22,809 bases of DNA, from assembly GCA_003231035.1 (NCBI GenBank), contig QIHU01000605.1, positions 1-22,809 of the forward strand, in the 5' to 3' direction. The notes under the pieces were generated by a model. It made no database searches, was not told the DNA's origin, and saw nothing but the letters and a program-made list of their open reading frames with translations. This document shows positions 5,998 to 13,803 of the stretch, piece by piece. Source of the stretch: Acidobacteriota bacterium (GTDB lineage Bacteria > Acidobacteriota > Thermoanaerobaculia > Multivoradales > SZUA-115). The position numbers and the translations under genes are program-made. Numbering within the stretch: the stretch's first letter is position 1; every line of letters begins with the position of its first letter.

Positions 5998-8800
5998 CCC
6001 GCCCCCAGGCTCGGTAGAGAGCATCGAGTCGCTCCCGGGCCTCGGCCAGAGCCGCCGGATCTTCGCCGCTCTCCTCGGCGTGGGCGAGGGTCAGCAGCAG
6101 CAGCGGCTCGGCCTCCTCGTACCTCCCGAGTTCGACCAGGCAGCCGGCCAGCCGCTCCCGGGCCGAAACCACCTTGGAATGGCGGTCGTCGCCGAGCAGG
6201 CGTCGGCGCTCGGCGTAGGCCTCTCGGAAATGAGGCAGCGCGGTCTCCGGCCGTCCCCCATCAGCGAGGACGAGGGCGAGCCCCAGCAGGCTTTCTGGAA
6301 GCAGCAGCGCCTCCTCGCTCGGCTCCCGCCGCTCACCGCGCACCTGCGCCGCGAAGAGATCGACGGCCTGGTCAGGATTGCCGGACCAGTAGAGGTGCCA
6401 AGCCAACGCCCGTGAGCACGAACGGGTGTCCGGGTGGCCGTCGCCGAGGCTCTGCGCCCAGATCGCGCAGGCTCGACGGTAGTGCGCTTCGGCGGTGGAG
6501 GACTCTCCGCGGTCCTGATGGAAGACGGCGAGGGTGTAGAGGGACGAAGCCACGGCGTGGTGCTCGCCGCCGAGGAGTTCCTCGCGCATTTTCAGCGCCT
6601 CGCGCAGTCGGTCCTCGGCTTCGCCGTGGCGGCCGAGCTGGTGAAGGAGGCTTCCCAGATTGCCGAGGGTGGTGGCGACTTGGCGATGGCTCGCGTCGGC
6701 GTAGAGGCGCCTCTCGAGCGCCAGGGCGCGCTCGGTGTAGACCAAGGCCTCAGCCTGGCGCCCTTGCCCGGCCAGGGCCGCCGACAGGTTGTCGAGGGTC
6801 ACGGCGAGTTCCGGGTGGAGTTCGAGACCGGCACGCTCGCGAAGCACCAGCGACTCGCGGAAGTGGCTCTCGGCCTCGTCGAGTTCCCCCAGCGCATAGC
6901 AGGCGGCTCCGAGGTTGTTCAGCCCCTTGGCGATACCTCCGAGATCCACGGCGTCGGTCTCCCCGTTCCCGGTCTCCCGGTGGATCGCCCGCGCCTTGGC
7001 GTGCAACTCCTTCGCCCGCCGGTAGCGCCCCCGGACGTAGTGGTACTCGCCGAGTAGGTCGTAACTCTCCGCCACTTGCGGCGCGGTCGGCCCGAAGAGT
7101 GACTTGCGCAGCTCGAGCGCCTCGCTGAGCAGCGCCTCGGCGCGGGAAAAATCCTCCTGCTTAGTGAGGACCTGGCCGAGCCGGCTGAGGATCGAAGCGG
7201 TCTCGACGTGCTCGGTCCCCAGCTCACGGCGGACCGCGAGTGCCCGCTCGAGGAGTTGGGTCGCTCGCCCGGGATCGTCGAGGCGCAGGTAGACCTGACC
7301 GAGCTGGTTCATCAGACGAGCCTGGACGGCCGGCTGTTCACGGGTTGCTTCCTCGACTAGCTCGACCCCCTGCTCCAGGATCTGCCGGGCGGTGATCTCG
7401 TCGCCTCCCGACTGCGCGGGATCGGAGGCGGCGAAGAGTTCCAGCAGAAACTCGGTGACCGTCTCTGCCTCGGTCAGCAGGTCCACGGCCCGTGCATCGG
7501 CCTGGGCGGTGCGTTGGCGCTCGACCCAGGTCGCTGCCACTCCCCCGGCCAACACGATGGCGATGGCGAGGGTCGCCGCCACGGCCAACCGGTTGCGGCG
7601 CAGGAACTTGCCGGCGCGGTATGCGAACGCGTCGCGCCGCGCCTGGATCGGCAGGCTCTCCAGGTGGCGCCGCACGTCTTCGGCGAGCCCCTCGACCGAG
7701 GGGTAGCGGCGCTGCGGCTCCTTGTGCATCGCGGTCAAAACGATCGTGTCGAGGTCGCCCTCCAGCCGCCGCGCCCACCGCCTCCGTTCGGCCGGCGAGC
7801 CCGCCGCCTCCGCGGAGTCTTCCCTGGCTGCCCACAGCGCTCGCTGGCTCGGTGGGGCCGGTGCCTCCTCGCAGACCACCCGCATCATCTCGTGTGACAA
7901 CCGATGGGCGAGTTCGAAGGGCCGCCGGTCGGCGAGCAGCTCGTAGAGCACGACGCCGAGGGCGTAGACGTCGGTCGCCGTGGTGATCGTCCCGCCGCGC
8001 AGCTGCTCCGGACTGGCGTAGTGCGGGGTCAGCATCGCTGGCCCGGTCTGGGTCTCGGCCGCGTCGAGGGTGACCGGATCGAGCAGCGAGGCGGTCCCGA
8101 AGTCGAGCAGTTTGGGCTCCCCTTCCGGGGTGACCAGAATGTTGGACGGCTTGAGATCGCGGTGGATCACCAGATTGCGGTGGGCGAACTGGACCGCCGC
8201 GCAGACCTCGAGGAAGAGTTCGAGCCGCTGCCGGATCGGGAGAGAGCGGCGCCGGCAGTAGACGTCGAGCGGCTCGCCCTCGATGTGCTCCATCACCAGG
8301 TAGGGTCGGCCGTCGTCGAGGGTACCGCCGTCGAGGAGTCGGGCAATTCCGGGGTGCTCGAGATCGGCGAGGATCTGGCGCTCGCGGCGGAACCGGGCGA
8401 CAAAGAGCGGCGAGTCGAGCCCCCAGCGAACCACCTTGATCGCAACCCTCTGGTGATACTGGTCGTCGTCGCGCTCGGCGAGGAAGACCGTCCCCATCCC
8501 ACCGTGGCCGATCCGCTCGAGGATCCGGTAGGCGCCCAGCGTCTCGCCGTCGAGCGCCTCGGTCGCCTCGCCTTCCCCGGTCGGAGCGACCGGGGAGTGC
8601 TCGATGAAGTCACCCGCCTTCAGATGGCTGGCGAGCAGCGCCTCGACCTCCGCCTTCAGCTCCGGCTCGGCGGCGCACTCGCGCTCCACGAGGCGCCCGC
8701 GCTCCTCCCCTGCGAGGGTCACCGCCCGGTGGAAGATCTCCTTGATTCGGCTCCATCCATGCGCCCGAGGGTACCGGACTGCTCGATAGGCGGCACTCAA
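5960..8800 (-). CDS. Membrane Ser/Thr protein kinase with C-terminal TPRs
   Basis: A 946-residue Hanks-type kinase of the PknB family. Kinase domain, about residues 90-385: glycine loop GHGGMGTV (98-105), VAIK with K122, catalytic HRDLKPSN (213-220), DFG (233-235) and SPEQ (263-266); all key residues are present. One transmembrane helix follows at about 405-425. About 500 residues of tetratricopeptide repeats, predicted outside the membrane, run to the C-terminus. The start is TTG at 8798-8800, 17 bp after the stop of the upstream secreted-protein gene; no in-frame ATG exists near the N-terminus. It is the last gene of the minus-strand run. A partner could be the convergent ECF sigma factor. 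The C-terminal tail may be extended by a frameshift in the C-rich run at 5998-6007; one added base would end the protein at 5994. Confidence 0.93.
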   Translation of the reverse strand: MSAAYRAVRYPRAHGWSRIKEIFHRAVTLAGEERGRLVERECAAEPELKAEVEALLASHLKAGDFIEHSPVAPTGEGEATEALDGETLGAYRILERIGHGGMGTVFLAERDDDQYHQRVAIKVVRWGLDSPLFVARFRRERQILADLEHPGIARLLDGGTLDDGRPYLVMEHIEGEPLDVYCRRRSLPIRQRLELFLEVCAAVQFAHRNLVIHRDLKPSNILVTPEGEPKLLDFGTASLLDPVTLDAAETQTGPAMLTPHYASPEQLRGGTITTATDVYALGVVLYELLADRRPFELAHRLSHEMMRVVCEEAPAPPSQRALWAAREDSAEAAGSPAERRRWARRLEGDLDTIVLTAMHKEPQRRYPSVEGLAEDVRRHLESLPIQARRDAFAYRAGKFLRRNRLAVAATLAIAIVLAGGVAATWVERQRTAQADARAVDLLTEAETVTEFLLELFAASDPAQSGGDEITARQILEQGVELVEEATREQPAVQARLMNQLGQVYLRLDDPGRATQLLERALAVRRELGTEHVETASILSRLGQVLTKQEDFSRAEALLSEALELRKSLFGPTAPQVAESYDLLGEYHYVRGRYRRAKELHAKARAIHRETGNGETDAVDLGGIAKGLNNLGAACYALGELDEAESHFRESLVLRERAGLELHPELAVTLDNLSAALAGQGRQAEALVYTERALALERRLYADASHRQVATTLGNLGSLLHQLGRHGEAEDRLREALKMREELLGGEHHAVASSLYTLAVFHQDRGESSTAEAHYRRACAIWAQSLGDGHPDTRSCSRALAWHLYWSGNPDQAVDLFAAQVRGERREPSEEALLLPESLLGLALVLADGGRPETALPHFREAYAERRRLLGDDRHSKVVSARERLAGCLVELGRYEEAEPLLLLTLAHAEESGEDPAALAEARERLDALYRAWGRARAASSAAGCGP

Positions 8801-8817
8801 TCCGGAGCCGACCGCGG

Positions 8818-9393
8818 TCAGTCGTCGTCCTCAATCAGCCTGCATCTCTTCGAGAATTCGACTCGGTGGAGGTTCAGCGGCGAGTTGGGCTCGGGCCATG
8901 GGGTTCCTGTGTGACCGTACAAATTGGCGATGCACCATTGTTCCAATCTGTACCAGCGCAACTTCTGGAAGTGATCCGGCTCCCAAAGGTAGATCTCGCC
9001 GTTGATCGTGACCTGGGTCGGCGTGGCTTGTTCTAGCTCGACGATCGGCACTTCGAAGTTCCAGTCGAGGAAGCTGTGGCGGTAGCTGATCTTGCGTATT
9101 TCCCATCGGTCCGTACCGATATTCCACGCATCCAGATCGATCTTCTCGTCCTCGCCGAGCAGCTCGTGGATCCTCTTCAACGCCCGCAACTCCCAGTCGA
9201 CGTCGCGATGAATCAGTAAGGCTTCCCGGTCGATCAGTAACCTATCCGTTTGCAGTTGCATCTCGGACAAGAGAACGCTGATCTGCCTGTGGTCCGCGGT
9301 CGGGTCGGGTTTGACGACGGCCAGGCCCACGGTGGGGGTGGCCACCGCAAGGGCTAGCGCCATGAACAGAATCCAGATCGTTCGCGGGGTCAT
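8818..9393 (-). CDS. Small secreted hypothetical protein
   Basis: A 191-residue protein with a strong ribosome-binding site (GGGAGGAGAG) before ATG 9393 and a signal peptide (MTPRTIWILFMALALAVATPTVGLA). The mature part has a helical, charged first half (LLSEMQLQTDRLLIDREALLI) and a Trp/Tyr-rich second half (IYLWEPDHFQKLRWYRLEQW) with two Cys. I recognise no family. It lies 24-38 bp after the beta-barrel gene and 17 bp before the kinase gene, so it is part of the same transcription unit and probably acts in the periplasm with them. Confidence 0.7.
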   Translation of the reverse strand: MTPRTIWILFMALALAVATPTVGLAVVKPDPTADHRQISVLLSEMQLQTDRLLIDREALLIHRDVDWELRALKRIHELLGEDEKIDLDAWNIGTDRWEIRKISYRHSFLDWNFEVPIVELEQATPTQVTINGEIYLWEPDHFQKLRWYRLEQWCIANLYGHTGTPWPEPNSPLNLHRVEFSKRCRLIEDDD

Positions 9394-9417
9394 GCTTCTC
9401 TCCTCCCAAGTGTTGTG

Positions 9418-11241
9418 TTATTCGGGCGCGCTCAGTGCCCGCCCCAAGTCCATTGCGGTGAGTAGGTCACCCTCGCCAGGAGCCGATCGTCGGTGGTCTG
9501 CGTGCGGGTGATCGCTTCCTTGGTTTCGGTGGCCGCGAGTTCGAGGCTCAGCAACCAGCCTTTCGATGCGCCCAGGTGCCAGTCGAGAGTGCCGCGGGCC
9601 GAGCGCCGGGTGCGCTCGCTCCTTGTTGAAGGCGGCGCGCAGCCGGCCGGAAGTGGCTCGCCAGGCCGATTCCACGAAGAGGTCTCGCGTCTCGCGGGTG
9701 CGGCCGATCCGGCGGCTCTCGGCCCCGCCCAGACTGCCGCGGAAGGTCCAGTTGCCCTCTGAGCTCCAGCGCCAGGACCCTTTGATCGAGTCCTGCTCGG
9801 TCGAGGAGAAACCGTAGCCGCTACGCTCGTTGTCGGTGGTGACGCCTTGAAGGTCGACTCGCCAGTGTTTCCAGCCGCGGCTCAGCCTGAGCTGGACGCG
9901 GGTCTGCTTGGAGTTGGCGCGGGCGCTGGTAATCGTCTGTTGACTCCAGTCGATACTGGCGTCGATACCGCCCAGCTTGCGACCCAGTTTACGACCCAGC
10001 GTCAGGCTGTAGCGTTCCTCGTCGGAGGAGCGGACCCCCTCTTCCAAGCCGTCGCTGCCGAGTCTCCAGTGGACCCGGTAGTTCCACCGTTTGGCCCGGC
10101 GGGAGAGGCGGACTTCGGCTTCTTCGCGATCGAGGGTCAGGCGCGGATCGGCCGGGTTGGCGAAGCGACCGCCCACCCTGGCCAGACGGGCGTTGAGCTT
10201 GTGGTCGCCCATCGAGCCGTCGAGCTCGACGCGCCATGCCTGATCTCGCGCCGAGGTCCGGGTGCCGGCTTCGTCAACCTCGCGGTCGCTGGTCGCCAGT
10301 TCAAGGAGGGTCTCCCACTTCTCGTTCCAGCGGTAGCTCACCAGCGCGCCGAGCAGTCGTGCGTTCTCAGGACGCGACAAGGTGGCGCTCGGCCTCGTTG
10401 GAGCTTTGCGATCCTCGGCCGATAGACCGAGGAGACGGATGCGCAAGCGGTCGCCACGGATGGGCAGTTGCCACGAAGCGCCGTGGATCTGTTGCTCGAA
10501 GCCGCGCTCGCCGGCCACCGTCGGCAGTGCGTCCGCGAGGTTAGAGAACAAGGAGAGAGGCGAGCGCTTGCCGAACTTGGCATCGAGCGCCCGGCGGTAG
10601 GCGGTCACCCCGAGGAATTCCGATTCCGAGAACGAATAGGGGTTGGCGATGGTGCCGAGGCTCGCCGCGAACCCCGGGCGCTCGAACTCCAGGATCGCGT
10701 CCGGGTCTTGAAGATCCCCGTCATCGCCGTTGAACCCTAACTGGTGTTCGAGGGTGATGTCGTAGCCCAAGTTTCCGAGCGGACCGACGAGTCGGCCGTC
10801 GATGTGCGGTTGCAAAGCCAGCGTAACGCCCTCCCTGTCCGTACTCTCTAACTCGACGGAGTCGGTGAACCGTCCGCTGGCCACGGCCGCCGCGCCGGGG
10901 GCGACGACGGTGAAGCTCAGGGTGGCCACCGCCTCGGCCTTCGCTCCGGCCACGACCACTTTTGCCGTGTGCTCTCCCGGTTCCAACGGCAGCGGACAGG
11001 TGATCCGCAAACGGCCTTCGTCCCAGGCGGTGAACTCGGTCAAATCGTCGTCGTCGACGAAGAGGCGGAGCGTATCGCGAGCGACGCCGGCCGGCAGGTC
11101 CCCGGCGAAGACCAGGGTTGGGCGCAGAAGTCGGATCTGGGCGCCGCGCTGGGGCTTGGTCGGCGCGAAGGGCTTGGCCGCCATCGGCGCGCACAGCAGC
11201 AGTGACGCCGTCACACTCACCCAGAGTCCTAGCTTCCTCAT
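9418..11241 (-). CDS. Outer-membrane beta-barrel-like protein with Ig-like N-domain (3' frameshift)
   Basis: ATG 11241 is chosen because it begins a signal peptide (MRKLGLWVSVTASLLLCAPMAA) and overlaps the upstream stop as ATGA, implying translational coupling; the in-frame sequence further upstream is an antisense-like shadow. After the signal come an Ig-like domain (about residues 25-120) and then many alternating amphipathic strands rich in R, W and Y (YRVHWRLGSDGLEEG, KHWRVDLQGVTTDNE), as in outer-membrane barrels. From about 9620 down to the stop at 9418 the reading frame turns Arg/Pro-rich (HSRLAPGRIERLVAEPRTRG) and is unlike the rest. The adjacent frame continues barrel-like strands to a stop at 9432-9434. 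A pore, adhesin or secretion role cannot be chosen. Confidence 0.75.
   Translation of the reverse strand: MRKLGLWVSVTASLLLCAPMAAKPFAPTKPQRGAQIRLLRPTLVFAGDLPAGVARDTLRLFVDDDDLTEFTAWDEGRLRITCPLPLEPGEHTAKVVVAGAKAEAVATLSFTVVAPGAAAVASGRFTDSVELESTDREGVTLALQPHIDGRLVGPLGNLGYDITLEHQLGFNGDDGDLQDPDAILEFERPGFAASLGTIANPYSFSESEFLGVTAYRRALDAKFGKRSPLSLFSNLADALPTVAGERGFEQQIHGASWQLPIRGDRLRIRLLGLSAEDRKAPTRPSATLSRPENARLLGALVSYRWNEKWETLLELATSDREVDEAGTRTSARDQAWRVELDGSMGDHKLNARLARVGGRFANPADPRLTLDREEAEVRLSRRAKRWNYRVHWRLGSDGLEEGVRSSDEERYSLTLGRKLGRKLGGIDASIDWSQQTITSARANSKQTRVQLRLSRGWKHWRVDLQGVTTDNERSGYGFSSTEQDSIKGSWRWSSEGNWTFRGSLGGAESRRIGRTRETRDLFVESAWRATSGRLRAAFNKERAHPALGPRHSRLAPGRIERLVAEPRTRGHRNQGSDHPHADHRRSAPGEGDLLTAMDLGRALSAPE
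9432..9620 (-). other. Out-of-frame continuation of the beta-barrel gene
   Basis: In the neighbouring minus-strand frame the DNA reads GTLDWHLGASKGWLLSLEL and ends RVTYSPQWTWGGH before TGA at 9432-9434. The alternating polar/hydrophobic strands with aromatic residues match the barrel upstream. Removing one base near 9612-9620 (in the GAGCGAGCG run, minus strand) joins the two parts. I infer a one-base insertion, either real or a sequencing error. Confidence 0.7.
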
Positions 11242-13178
11242 CGCCAGCTCCGTGGCCATGGCGAAACCGCGCTGCGGCCGACCACCTCGCCATGGTCGTT
11301 GAGGGCTTCCACACTCCACCGGAGCGAGCCGGTGGCGAGAAGCGGCGCTAGCCGACTGCCGACCAGGCGGGTCGCGGCGGTGATCCGTCGGTAGACGATC
11401 TCGCCCACGCTGTCGCGCCACTCGACGGCGTAGAGGCTTTGTCCCGGAGCTCGGCTCCAGGAGCAGCCCTCTGCGTCACACTCGGTGGTGAGTGCTACGG
11501 GTTCGTCGAGCACCAGGAGATCGCGTTCGATCCGTTCTTCGAAGAGCGGTGATTCGGCATCGCCGATCACCGCCCGCACCCCGACGACACGCTGGCCACC
11601 GCCCCCCAGTTTTTCCCAGGTTGTTGGGGTTGGCCGCCAGCTAGCGTGGCGCCGCCTGGCGGTTTGGGTGCCGTCGATTTCGATGTGGTACACGGCGCCG
11701 GCGCGCGGAGTCCAAGCAAATCGGGGGAGCTTGCCCTGACTCAGGTAAACGCCGAAACCGGGCGCCTCGACCCAGCGCATGGCCTCGGTTTCGCGCGGAG
11801 TCACGCGGTAGTCAACGGCGGGCGTGACCAGCGCGACCGGCTCGAAGATTTCGAGAGCCACGCGGTGGCGGCCGACGATGGCGGTCGGTAGGGGGCCGAG
11901 CGTCTGTGCCACCCCCTGACGGCCGTCGAGGTCGACGCTCAGCGACTCGAAGGGAAACCCGTCCACCAGCCAGCGGCCCATCACGCTGCCGGTGCCACGA
12001 CCGAAGAGGTGAGCGCGGGCGCGCAACGTGCTCCCTTCGGCCACGCTGGTGGCGGGGAAGGGGAAGTCGATCGAGACGGTGTGGACGGTGAACTCGCCGC
12101 CGAGTGCGCCGACCGGGATCAAGGTCGCCCTGGCCTCGCGCTCGATGGTTACGCCGTTGGCGGAGCCGGTGAAGGTATGCACGAATTGCACCTCGTTGGC
12201 CCCGCCGCTCAAAGCCTGGTGGAAGGCTTCCGGCAGCACCACGGCCCCCGGCACCTCCACCGTGGCGCCGGCCGGGACCCTCGCTGGGGTGATTCTCAAG
12301 CCGCCGAGCGAGAAGGTACTGCCGTCCGGCATGAGCACCGAGGCGTGAATGGAGCGGAGTTCGAGCAGCTCCTCGCCCAAGTTCTGAAAACGGATCGCCA
12401 CCGGGACCGTGGCGCCGGGCGACACTCTGAGCTGGTCGGGGACGAAGGTGGCCACGAAGTCGATCGGCGGCAGCTCGCCCACCCCGAGTAGGTTCACCGG
12501 CAAGCTCGGGTTCGCCGGGTCGTCGCTGTCCACCTGGAGGGTCGCGGCGAAGCCACCGACGGTGGGCGGGCGGAAGGTCACGCCGACGGTGCGGGAGCCG
12601 CCGGAATTGAGCGCGAAGCCGCCCGTCTCGCCGCTCAAGAAGGCGGTGGAGCTGGAAGCGATCCCGCGCACTTGCAATACCTCGTTGCCCTGGTTCGAGA
12701 TTTGGATCGACCGTGTCGACTCATCGCCGATCTGTACCCCCCCGAAATCGAGCAGCGACGGGGTGATGCGAATTCGCGGTTGGTTCTGAAAGGCGACCCC
12801 GGCGAGCGCCACCACCACCAGGGGTCCGTTCTGGAACTGGATGCGGACCGAGCCGTTGAACGCTTGCGCCGCTGGCGGTTGGAAAGCCACCTGGAGCATC
12901 CACACCAGGCCGGGGCCGATGGGGAAGCTGCCGGGCTGTTGGAAGCTGAAAGCGTTGGAACCGCCCGGGGTCACCGCTTGGATGAAGAGTGTCTGATTAC
13001 CGGTGTTGGTAACGCGAATCGTCTCGACGGCGCGCTCGCCGACCCTCACCGCACCGTAGTCGATCGCGCCGGGGTCGACGTCGAAGAGCTGGGCGAAGGC
13101 CGGCGCGCTGGCGGCCATCCACCACAAGGCCGCACTCAGGGCGGTCGCGCCGATGCGCTGTGCTGGGGATCTCATCAC
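11238..13178 (-). CDS. Secreted ASH/choice-of-anchor-D Ig-like protein
   Basis: About 646 residues with a signal peptide (ATALSAALWWMAASAPAFAQ). Start is GTG 13178 or, equally likely, ATG 13175; neither has a good Shine-Dalgarno sequence. Two tandem domains of the ASPM-SPD2-Hydin/choice-of-anchor-D type are evident: residues about 32-130 (FDVDPGAIDYGAVRVGE, IRVTNTGNQTLFI) and 133-230 (ITPSLLDFGGVQIGDES, IQISNQGNEVLQV). A CARDB-like domain (about 235-345) and further beta-sandwich segments follow, including a C-terminal FN3-like part (YAVEWRDSVGEIVYRR). Such domains mediate protein binding outside the cell. There is no enzyme motif or clear C-terminal sorting signal. It overlaps the beta-barrel gene by 4 bp (ATGA), so the two proteins probably work together, perhaps as a surface protein and its outer-membrane partner. 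Confidence 0.85.
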   Translation of the reverse strand: MMRSPAQRIGATALSAALWWMAASAPAFAQLFDVDPGAIDYGAVRVGERAVETIRVTNTGNQTLFIQAVTPGGSNAFSFQQPGSFPIGPGLVWMLQVAFQPPAAQAFNGSVRIQFQNGPLVVVALAGVAFQNQPRIRITPSLLDFGGVQIGDESTRSIQISNQGNEVLQVRGIASSSTAFLSGETGGFALNSGGSRTVGVTFRPPTVGGFAATLQVDSDDPANPSLPVNLLGVGELPPIDFVATFVPDQLRVSPGATVPVAIRFQNLGEELLELRSIHASVLMPDGSTFSLGGLRITPARVPAGATVEVPGAVVLPEAFHQALSGGANEVQFVHTFTGSANGVTIEREARATLIPVGALGGEFTVHTVSIDFPFPATSVAEGSTLRARAHLFGRGTGSVMGRWLVDGFPFESLSVDLDGRQGVAQTLGPLPTAIVGRHRVALEIFEPVALVTPAVDYRVTPRETEAMRWVEAPGFGVYLSQGKLPRFAWTPRAGAVYHIEIDGTQTARRRHASWRPTPTTWEKLGGGGQRVVGVRAVIGDAESPLFEERIERDLLVLDEPVALTTECDAEGCSWSRAPGQSLYAVEWRDSVGEIVYRRITAATRLVGSRLAPLLATGSLRWSVEALNDHGEVVGRSAVSPWPRSWR

Positions 13179-13205
13179 GTAGAGTCGTCGTGTGGCGAGT
13201 CGTGT

Positions 13206-13712
13206 CTACGCACAGTCACAGCGGCACTGCGCGCAGTCCGCCAGCGCCTGTTGCAGTTGCTTCTGAGCCCGCTGGAGTGCGTCCTCGATGCCAGCGGCGA
13301 GGTTGGCGGCCTCCCGGAACTCCTTGGGGTCGTACCCCAACTGCTCGAGGAAGTCGGTGATGAACGGGATCACCTGGGCGCTACTGCCAATCGGGAAGCA
13401 GAGTTTCCAGCCCCCTTCGAGGCCGACGCGCCCCTCGCCCTCGTTGCATCGCCCCTCGACCGCGCGCACGTCGTAGCCCGCCAGGGAGGTGGCGATCTTT
13501 CCTGGGATCGAGAGCTGGTCGTTGTAGCCTTCGAGCTCGCTCTCAAGGTCGTAGATTTGGACCTCCAAGCCGTTGACCGCGGCCGCCAGGGCAGCACAAT
13601 CGCAGTCGTCACCGCCTTTCTTGGGCGCTTGCTTTTCGGCCAGTGTCGGTGGTGCCCAAACGGCTAGACTCAAGGCGAGTAGGCAAGCTAGGGTTGACGT
13701 CTTGCGCTTCAT
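13206..13712 (-). CDS. Cys-rich secreted helical protein
   Basis: A 168-residue protein with an excellent ribosome-binding site (GAGGAGAA) before ATG 13712 and a signal peptide (TSTLACLLALSLAVWAPPTLA). The mature part begins KQAPKKGGDDCDC, has a coiled-coil-like helix (LEVQIYDLESELEGYNDQL), a middle stretch with two Cys, a second long helix (AAGIEDALQRAQKQLQQAL) and a terminal DCAQCRCDCA cluster. Eight Cys in the mature protein suggest disulfides tying the two ends, or metal binding. No known family is recognised. It lies 91 bp after the CHAT gene and 27 bp before the ASH gene. Confidence 0.75.
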   Translation of the reverse strand: MKRKTSTLACLLALSLAVWAPPTLAEKQAPKKGGDDCDCAALAAAVNGLEVQIYDLESELEGYNDQLSIPGKIATSLAGYDVRAVEGRCNEGEGRVGLEGGWKLCFPIGSSAQVIPFITDFLEQLGYDPKEFREAANLAAGIEDALQRAQKQLQQALADCAQCRCDCA

Positions 13713-13765
13713 GGTTTCTCCTCATTGCAGACCGCCGCGAGCGATTCGTTCCGCCCGTCGTCGGG

Positions 13766-13786
13766 GTCTGTTGCCTACCAACAGAC
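13766..13786. promoter_or_regulatory. Perfect 8-bp inverted repeat after CHAT gene
   Basis: GTCTGTTG at 13766-13773 and CAACAGAC at 13779-13786 form a perfect dyad with a 5-base loop (CCTAC). It lies 18 bp past the CHAT stop and about 54 bp before the next ATG. The arm CAACAGACA recurs at 17382-17390, at the sigma/anti-sigma boundary. It could be an operator or an RNA processing hairpin. No T-tract follows. Confidence 0.45.
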
Positions 13787-13803
13787 AATTGCCGTCGCGC
13801 CGA

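Noticed and set aside
7904..8914. Plus-strand open frame (336 codons) opposite the kinase domain
   Set aside because: It is antisense to the conserved kinase motifs, and the translated sequence is low-complexity with no family.
11242..11421. N-terminal extension of the beta-barrel gene
   Set aside because: The 60 extra residues are Arg/Pro-rich and would lie within the ASH gene; the ATG at 11241 gives a signal peptide and an ATGA overlap.
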